A stretch of 11,449 nt of DNA from an uncultured Pseudomonadota bacterium (GTDB lineage: Bacteria > SAR324 > NAC60-12): NCBI GenBank assembly GCA_913056375.1, contig CAJXNF010000053.1:1-11449 (forward strand), given 5' to 3'. A program made the translations under genes and the position numbers. A model generated the notes under the pieces. It was given only the letters and a program-made list of their open reading frames with translations, was not told where the DNA came from and did no database searches. Positions 6,933 through 11,449 of this stretch are shown here, piece after piece; within the stretch, counting starts at the first letter, position 1, and each line of letters begins with the position of its first letter.

Positions 6933-8564
6933 ATGTCTACGATCAAGGAAATCAAGGTCCCAGATATCGGTGACTTCAGTGATGTGGAAATCATCGAAAT
7001 CCTTGTCAAGCCAGGTGATTCGCTGAAGGCAGAGGATTCGGTGATGACGTTGGAGAGTGACAAGGCCACGATGGATGTGCCGTGCCCAGAAGATGGACAA
7101 GTGGCTGAGTTGCTGGTCAAGGTGGGAGACCGTGTTGCAGAAGGAACGTCGATTCTGAAACTACAGCCAGCAGGTGCCAGTCAGTCAGTTTCAACAGAAG
7201 TGGTTCAAGCTCCGACTCCATCTGCCAGTACCCCATCGACTGATCCAACACCAGCCTCAGTACCAGTAGCCACTGCTTCCGTGGAAGTGATTGTGCCGGA
7301 TATTGGGGATTTCCAGGATGTGGAAATCATTGAGGTCTTTGTCAAACCAGGAGATTCCGTCAATGTGGAAGATCCATTGATCACCTTGGAGAGTGACAAG
7401 GCCACGATGGAGGTGCCATCTTCTGATGCAGGCACAATTGAAACGGTATTGGTCAAGGTGGGAGATCGTGTTTCTGCAGGAACTGCTGTTGTACGCTTGA
7501 GCACTTCAGGTGGTGTTGCCACAGCACCTTCTGTTCCGGCAGCTTCAACTCCGGAAGTAGCGAAGGCAGATTCAGCACCTACGACTGCACAAGCAGCCTC
7601 CACGAGTTCAGTTGCAGAACCAAGCAAGATTGATGAAGCAGCCTTTCGCAAGGCACATGCAAGTCCATCGGTTCGTAAGTTTGCGAGAGAATTGGGAGTG
7701 GATCTCTCCAAACTGAGTGGCTCTGGCAGGAAGAATCGCATCACCAAAGAAGACGTCCAAAATTACGTCAAACAGGCTGTCACAAAAGCTGAGGCTGGAG
7801 TTGCTACGACACCAGCTGCTTCTGGAAGTGGGATTCCTGCAATGCCAGAGGTTGACTTTAGTAAATTTGGTGAAATCGAAACCCAGGATCTCCCAAGGAT
7901 CAAGAAAATTTCAGGGAAGAATCTCCATCGTGTCTGGCTGAATATTCCGGCCGTGACACATCACGATGAGGTAGATATCACCGATCTGGAGAATTTCCGT
8001 AAAGAGTTGAAAGATGAAGCTGCCAAGCAAGGTGTTCGCATCACGTTACTGGCTTTCATCATGAAGGCGCTGGCGGCAAATCTGAAGCAGTTTCCAACTT
8101 TTAATTCTTCACTCACTCCGGACGGAGAGCGCCTAATCCTCAAGAAGTACTTCCATATTGGTGTCGCGGTGGATACCCCAAATGGGTTGGTTGTGCCTGT
8201 GATTCGAGATGTTGATAAGAAGAGTGTCTATGACTTGGCGCGTGATTTGGGCGAGATGAGTATCAAGGCGCGTGATGGCAAGCTCAAAAGTCAGGACATG
8301 CAGGGAGGTTCCATGACGATTTCGAGCTTGGGTGGAATTGGGGGTACAGCCTTTACTCCGCTGGTTAATGCACCAGAGGTTGCGATCCTTGGCTTGACGC
8401 GTTCTCGCATGCAGCCGGTCTGGAATGGTAAAGAATTTATTCCTCGATTGATGCAACCTGTTGATGTGTCCTATGACCACCGAGTGATTGATGGAGCGGA
8501 GGCAGCTCGATTTGTAGCGTCCCTTGGTAAGTACCTGACCGACATTCGTCGAGTTTTGCTCTAA
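6933..8564 (+). CDS. aceF: Dihydrolipoyl acetyltransferase, pyruvate dehydrogenase E2
   Basis: This is the core subunit of pyruvate dehydrogenase; it carries the acetyl group on lipoyl arms and passes it to CoA. Over 543 residues, the order is: lipoyl domain 1 (about 3-77, lipoylated K44 in ESDKATMDVP); an Ala/Pro/Thr-rich flexible linker; lipoyl domain 2 (about 117-190, K156 in ESDKATMEVP); a second linker; a peripheral-subunit-binding domain (about 241-280, ASPSVRKFARELGVDL and GRKNRITKEDV); and the catalytic acyltransferase domain (about 315-543). The active-site motif is SYDHRVIDG with H516 and D520. The ATG follows the aceE stop by 12 bp with GAGAG before it, indicating an operon. Two lipoyl domains is fewer than the three of E. 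coli. No lpd (E3) gene follows, so E3 must be encoded elsewhere. Confidence 0.97.
   Translation: MSTIKEIKVPDIGDFSDVEIIEILVKPGDSLKAEDSVMTLESDKATMDVPCPEDGQVAELLVKVGDRVAEGTSILKLQPAGASQSVSTEVVQAPTPSASTPSTDPTPASVPVATASVEVIVPDIGDFQDVEIIEVFVKPGDSVNVEDPLITLESDKATMEVPSSDAGTIETVLVKVGDRVSAGTAVVRLSTSGGVATAPSVPAASTPEVAKADSAPTTAQAASTSSVAEPSKIDEAAFRKAHASPSVRKFARELGVDLSKLSGSGRKNRITKEDVQNYVKQAVTKAEAGVATTPAASGSGIPAMPEVDFSKFGEIETQDLPRIKKISGKNLHRVWLNIPAVTHHDEVDITDLENFRKELKDEAAKQGVRITLLAFIMKALAANLKQFPTFNSSLTPDGERLILKKYFHIGVAVDTPNGLVVPVIRDVDKKSVYDLARDLGEMSIKARDGKLKSQDMQGGSMTISSLGGIGGTAFTPLVNAPEVAILGLTRSRMQPVWNGKEFIPRLMQPVDVSYDHRVIDGAEAARFVASLGKYLTDIRRVLL
7050..7411 (+). repeat. DNA-level repeat marking the duplicated lipoyl domains
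   Basis: The 26 bases at 7050-7075 recur identically at 7386-7411, around the two lipoyl-lysine codons. A second near-identical block (about 22 bases, one difference) begins at 7115 and again at 7451. Both pairs are offset by exactly 336 bp (112 codons). This shows an in-frame internal duplication of the lipoyl domain within aceF. Confidence 0.85.
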
Positions 8565-8588
8565 GAAGAGTTTGGTTCCTAATCTGAT

Positions 8589-8619
8589 GCTGGAGAACTT
8601 CCCACAGAAGTTGTCCAGC
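8589..8619 (+). terminator. Strong hairpin downstream of aceF (terminator-like)
   Basis: The arms 8589-8601 and 8607-8619 pair over 13 positions with one mismatch around a 5-nt loop (CCACA). The hairpin starts 24 bp after the aceF stop. It is followed by AGCTTCTTT rather than a clean T-run, so it may be a weak intrinsic terminator or an mRNA 3'-end stabiliser. Confidence 0.5.
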
Positions 8620-8731
8620 AGCTTCTTTGAACATTGAACTGGCCCCACGCATAGCTCACAAATCAATCAAGCTATCCTTCCCTGCTGTTCTTCTCATTTG
8701 TAACTAATTCGAACCCTCAATAAGTCCTAAA

Positions 8732-9469
8732 ATGAAGAATATTCGTGTTTTGGTGAACGGTGCTAAAGGCCGTATGGGCCAGGAAGTTGTCAAAGCAGTC
8801 ACAGCAGCAGCAGATCTTGAACTAGTGGATCAGACAGACCTCGGGGATGATCTGATTGCCAGAATTAAGGCAAGCCAGGCACAAGCAGTGGTAGATTTTA
8901 CAACGGCTGCCGTCGCCTTTGAAAATACTCGTAAGATTCTGGAAGCAGGAGTGCATCCTGTCGTTGGAACCAGCGGACTACTGGCGGAGCAGGTGGCAGA
9001 ACTTCAGCAATTGGCTAAAGACAAGGACATTGGAGGGCTAATTGCGCCAAATTTTGCGATTGGGGCGGTACTATTAATGAAATATGCGCAGGATGCTGCC
9101 AAGTATCTACCCGATGTAGAGGTGATTGAACTCCACCATAATCGAAAGGCCGATGCCCCCTCAGGAACCGCAGTCAAGACCGCCCAGCTAATCGCTGAAG
9201 CTCGCCAGGAAATCCCAAAGGCTCTGGTAGAAGAGAAGGAGTTGTTTGAAGGTGCTCGGGGATCAGAAGTACATGGAGTCCGGGTTCATTCTCTGAGATT
9301 GCCAGGGCTGGTTGCCCACCAAGAAGTAATCTTTGGGGGAACTGGAGAAACACTGACCATTCGACATGATTCGATTCACCGGGAATCCTTCATGCCCGGC
9401 GTTTGCCTCGCTTGCCGAAAAGTAATTGGAACTCAGCAACTCTTCTATGGCCTCGAGCACCTGCTCTGA
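8732..9469 (+). CDS. dapB: 4-hydroxy-tetrahydrodipicolinate reductase
   Basis: This enzyme reduces the dihydrodipicolinate precursor with NAD(P)H in the diaminopimelate route to lysine and peptidoglycan, in the cytoplasm. It is 245 residues long, shorter than E. coli DapB (273), mainly because the segment between the second and fourth strands of the nucleotide-binding domain is compact. Visible motifs are the dinucleotide-binding NGAKGRMG (9-16), DFTTAA (55-60), GTSG (79-82), APNFAIGAVLLM (105-116), and the catalytic signature ELHHNRKADAPSGTA (133-147), with H135/H136 and K139. The C-terminal GLVAHQEVIFGG and GETLTIRHDS stretches are also typical. The ATG is clear, but no good ribosome site precedes it. 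It sits 167 bp after aceF, beyond the hairpin, and 53 bp before valS; no other dap gene is nearby. Confidence 0.96.
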   Translation: MKNIRVLVNGAKGRMGQEVVKAVTAAADLELVDQTDLGDDLIARIKASQAQAVVDFTTAAVAFENTRKILEAGVHPVVGTSGLLAEQVAELQQLAKDKDIGGLIAPNFAIGAVLLMKYAQDAAKYLPDVEVIELHHNRKADAPSGTAVKTAQLIAEARQEIPKALVEEKELFEGARGSEVHGVRVHSLRLPGLVAHQEVIFGGTGETLTIRHDSIHRESFMPGVCLACRKVIGTQQLFYGLEHLL

Positions 9470-9522
9470 TTGAATGCTGACTCTAAAATGATTGTTGAAT
9501 TTCTGCCAACCCCGTCATTCAA

Positions 9523-10989
9523 ATGACCATGACATCTCTTGCCAAGACATATAGCCCCCAGGAATTTGAAACCGATCTCTATCAACAGTGGGAGGAAGGT
9601 GGTTGGTTCCGGGCGGATGCTCAATCCGATAAGCCTGGCTTCACCATCTCCATGCCTCCTCCCAATGCCACGGGCCAATTGCATGTGGGACATGCGGTTA
9701 TGTTGGCACTGGAAGATATTCTGATTCGCTGGCATCGGATGCGTGGTTACGAAGCACTCTGGGTACCTGGTACAGATCACGCTGCGATCGCCACTGAAAA
9801 CGTGGTTTTACAGAAAATTCAGCGAGAAGAAGGAATTACAGACCCAAGAAAAGAGTTAGGCAGAGAAGAAGTCTTGCGACGGATCGCTGACTATGTAGTG
9901 GATTCAAGGGATACGATCAAGAACCAGGTACGAGCAATGGGTTCCAGTTGTGATTGGTCAAGGGACCGCTACACGATGGATCCTCAACTGAACCGATGTG
10001 TCAATGAGACCTTCTCGCAGATGTATGCAGATGGACTGATCTATCGTGGGCACCGCATCGTTAACTGGGATCCGAAGCTACAAACGAATGTCTCAGACGA
10101 TGAGGTAGACCGTAAGGAAGTGGCATCTCCCTTCTATACCTTTCAGTATGGGCCTTTCCAAATTGGAACAGTTCGTCCAGAGACAAAATTTGGCGACAAG
10201 TATGTCGTGATGCATCCGGATGATGAGCGTTACTCAGAGTTCAATCACGGCGACACCTTTGAGTGTGAATGGATCAACGGGCCTGTCGAGGCTACGATCA
10301 TCAAGGACTCTGTCGTGGATCCATCCTTTGGCACAGGAGTGATGACGATCACTCCGTGGCACGACCACACCGACTTTGAGATCGCAGAGCGACACCAACT
10401 GGACAAGGAACAGATTATCGACTTTCAGGGGCGCTTGCTGGCAAATGCGGGAGAATTCGCAGGGATGCCCATCGAGGAAGCAAGACCGAAAATTGTTGAG
10501 AAGCTGGCAGCCAAGGGTTTGCTCGTCGATACAGATGCAGACTATGTCAACAGCAAAGCCTTCAACAGTCGTGGTGGTGGAGCGATAGAACCCCAGATTC
10601 GTGAGCAGTGGTTCATTGATGTCAATAAGCCAGTAGTCCCCTGGAAAGGTGAAAAGCGGAGCCTACGAGAAATTCTTATTGCGGTTGTTCGTGAAGGGGA
10701 CATTCAAATTGTTCCGGACCGCTTCAACAATACGTATTTTCACTGGGTTGAAAACCTTCGAGATTGGTGCATTTCTCGGCAAATCTGGTGGGGCCACAGG
10801 ATCCCTGTGTGGTATCGAGGAGAAGGAGATTCTTCAGAAATTGTTATTTTTCCAAATTCTGTAAAATATACCTCCGGAGTTGTAGTTCCGATTCCAGTTG
10901 CAGATACAAAATTTAGTTCATTGTATTTGGTCATCAAAGTGCTACTTGGGTCAAATTTGAAACCTAAGGGTATAAATGGAAGTTGGTAG
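9523..10989 (+). CDS. valS: Valyl-tRNA synthetase, 3' part missing (disrupted or chimeric)
   Basis: This is the N-terminal half of a class I aminoacyl-tRNA synthetase that charges tRNA-Val. The frame is 488 residues, against roughly 850-950 for the family. Recognisable parts are the N-terminal ATP-site PPPNATGQLHVGH (46-58, containing the HIGH-type HVGH), PGTDHAAIATE (82-92), and the CP1 editing domain with TVRPETKFGD (216-225) and TPWHDHTDFEIAERH (277-291). Then come the return to the catalytic core, QWFIDV (362-367), and NLRDWCISRQIWWGHRIPVWY (411-431). From about residue 440 (near 10842) the sequence no longer looks like ValRS. The expected DTWFSS segment, KMSKS loop, anticodon-binding domain and C-terminal coiled coil are absent. 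As drawn it could not be an active enzyme. The start could also be the ATG at 9529; no ribosome site marks either. Confidence 0.92.
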   Translation: MTMTSLAKTYSPQEFETDLYQQWEEGGWFRADAQSDKPGFTISMPPPNATGQLHVGHAVMLALEDILIRWHRMRGYEALWVPGTDHAAIATENVVLQKIQREEGITDPRKELGREEVLRRIADYVVDSRDTIKNQVRAMGSSCDWSRDRYTMDPQLNRCVNETFSQMYADGLIYRGHRIVNWDPKLQTNVSDDEVDRKEVASPFYTFQYGPFQIGTVRPETKFGDKYVVMHPDDERYSEFNHGDTFECEWINGPVEATIIKDSVVDPSFGTGVMTITPWHDHTDFEIAERHQLDKEQIIDFQGRLLANAGEFAGMPIEEARPKIVEKLAAKGLLVDTDADYVNSKAFNSRGGGAIEPQIREQWFIDVNKPVVPWKGEKRSLREILIAVVREGDIQIVPDRFNNTYFHWVENLRDWCISRQIWWGHRIPVWYRGEGDSSEIVIFPNSVKYTSGVVVPIPVADTKFSSLYLVIKVLLGSNLKPKGINGSW

Positions 10990-11449
10990 ACTTTGCCACA
11001 CTTAGTTTGAAAAAGTAGCACCAATTATATTGTTTTATTTTCCTCAATGAGTTTAAAGCTAATCAGAAATTCCATCTAACAACTACGACGTATTTTTTTT
11101 GTACGAAACTGCTTCTGTAACAGAATTTTGACAGAACGAAAGCGATCATCCCATATTCAAAAATCCAAGATCAATCACGGATTAGAAGATTTCCAAAAAA
11201 CTGAAAGAAAGCATTATTTGAAAGTAATATTACGCACGTTCAAAATTTTAGGATTTTTGTATCAGCCTTTCCAGACATTAAACATGGTGTTGCGATGGGC
11301 TCAAATGGGGCTTCATGTCTATATTTCTAGTAGACATCCTTTGCCGTTCACAGTTGGCTTGATTCTGCCTCTCAAGTTTCATTCGAGAACGAATGATGAC
11401 TTCGATTGATTAAAGGTCATGATCGTGAGTTGATCAGGCACTTTGTTCT
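10843..11449. other. AT-rich block of unknown origin following the valS break
   Basis: These ~600 bp are clearly more AT-rich than the rest of the window and contain no gene I recognise. The plus frame fused to valS runs to a stop at 10987-10989. On the minus strand a frame from a TTG at 11022-11024 down to the break gives about 60 residues with protein-like composition (for example YQLPFIPLGFKFDP), but no family is evident. A plus frame at 11128-11409, also TTG-started, is lysine/arginine-rich and unrecognised. Small hairpins occur at 11315-11337 (ATGTCTA/TAGACAT) and 11379-11396 (TCATTCG/CGAATGA). No transposase motif or long terminal inverted repeat is seen. Confidence 0.5.

Noticed and set aside
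7205..7747. 180-residue minus-strand open frame inside aceF
   Set aside because: It is antisense to the E2 lipoyl and linker region, and its Ser/Thr/Ala-rich composition mirrors the sense linker. It has no ribosome site and no recognisable domain.
8133..8666. 177-residue minus-strand open frame overlapping the end of aceF
   Set aside because: It is mostly antisense to the conserved E2 catalytic domain, and its amino acid sequence resembles no family.
11315..11396. Two small hairpins (ATGTCTA/TAGACAT and TCATTCG/CGAATGA)
   Set aside because: Stems are only 7 bp in AT-rich DNA with no gene context. They do not form an attC, CRISPR or terminator pattern.
11128..11409. 93-residue plus-strand frame near the right end
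   Set aside because: It starts with TTG without a ribosome site and has basic, low-information composition. No family is recognised and it is not distinguishable from chance in AT-rich DNA.
10843..11449. Intein or self-splicing intron interrupting valS
   Set aside because: No intein-type Cys/Ser start with block motifs and no group II-like 5' GTGYG are seen at the break. ValRS sequence does not resume within the ~600 bp left. A longer element extending past the window cannot be excluded.
1..11449. tRNA, rRNA, CRISPR array, transposase or prophage genes
   Set aside because: I scanned for conserved arms, direct repeat arrays and typical motifs and saw none. No tool-based search was possible.

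Overview
The window is ordinary bacterial chromosome with densely packed, moderately GC-balanced genes. It carries housekeeping metabolism: arginine/ornithine transamination, pyruvate dehydrogenase, lysine/peptidoglycan precursor synthesis and a valyl-tRNA synthetase. The homodimeric AceE-type E1 next to a lipoyl E2 is a proteobacterial-style layout. I therefore read the source as a Gram-negative, proteobacteria-like organism, possibly from an environmental assembly. Nothing in the sequence fixes the lineage further.

Layout. From 232 to 2552, three genes point left: a GNAT acetyltransferase, then 25 bp later an ArgD-type aminotransferase, then about 130 bp later a small ACT-domain protein. 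The 73 bp before 2626 separates the GNAT gene from a rightward DUF58/vWA-like gene. That gene runs into a leftward single-domain response regulator; their stop codons are about 30 bp apart. An AT-rich intergenic region (3891-4262) follows and probably holds the aceE promoter. aceE and aceF then form a tight operon (12 bp gap, 4263-8564) encoding E1 and E2 of pyruvate dehydrogenase. No E3 (lpd) gene follows. A strong hairpin at 8589-8619 lies downstream of aceF. dapB (8732-9469) and the 5' part of valS (9523-) end the recognisable genes.

The one clear anomaly is at the right end. The valS reading frame is well conserved up to about residue 440 (near 10842). It then changes abruptly into AT-rich sequence with no resemblance to the enzyme and stops at 10989. 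The second half of the catalytic domain, the KMSKS loop and the anticodon-binding domain are absent. The last ~600 bp (10843-11449) hold no gene I can recognise. This could be an insertion, a rearrangement leaving a truncated gene, or an assembly chimera; the window alone cannot separate these.

I found no phage, CRISPR, transposase, tRNA or rRNA gene. I found no convincing undescribed system. The other findings are small-scale: near-duplicate lipoyl domains, an orphan DUF58 gene, palindromes, start-site choices and a faint gene remnant.
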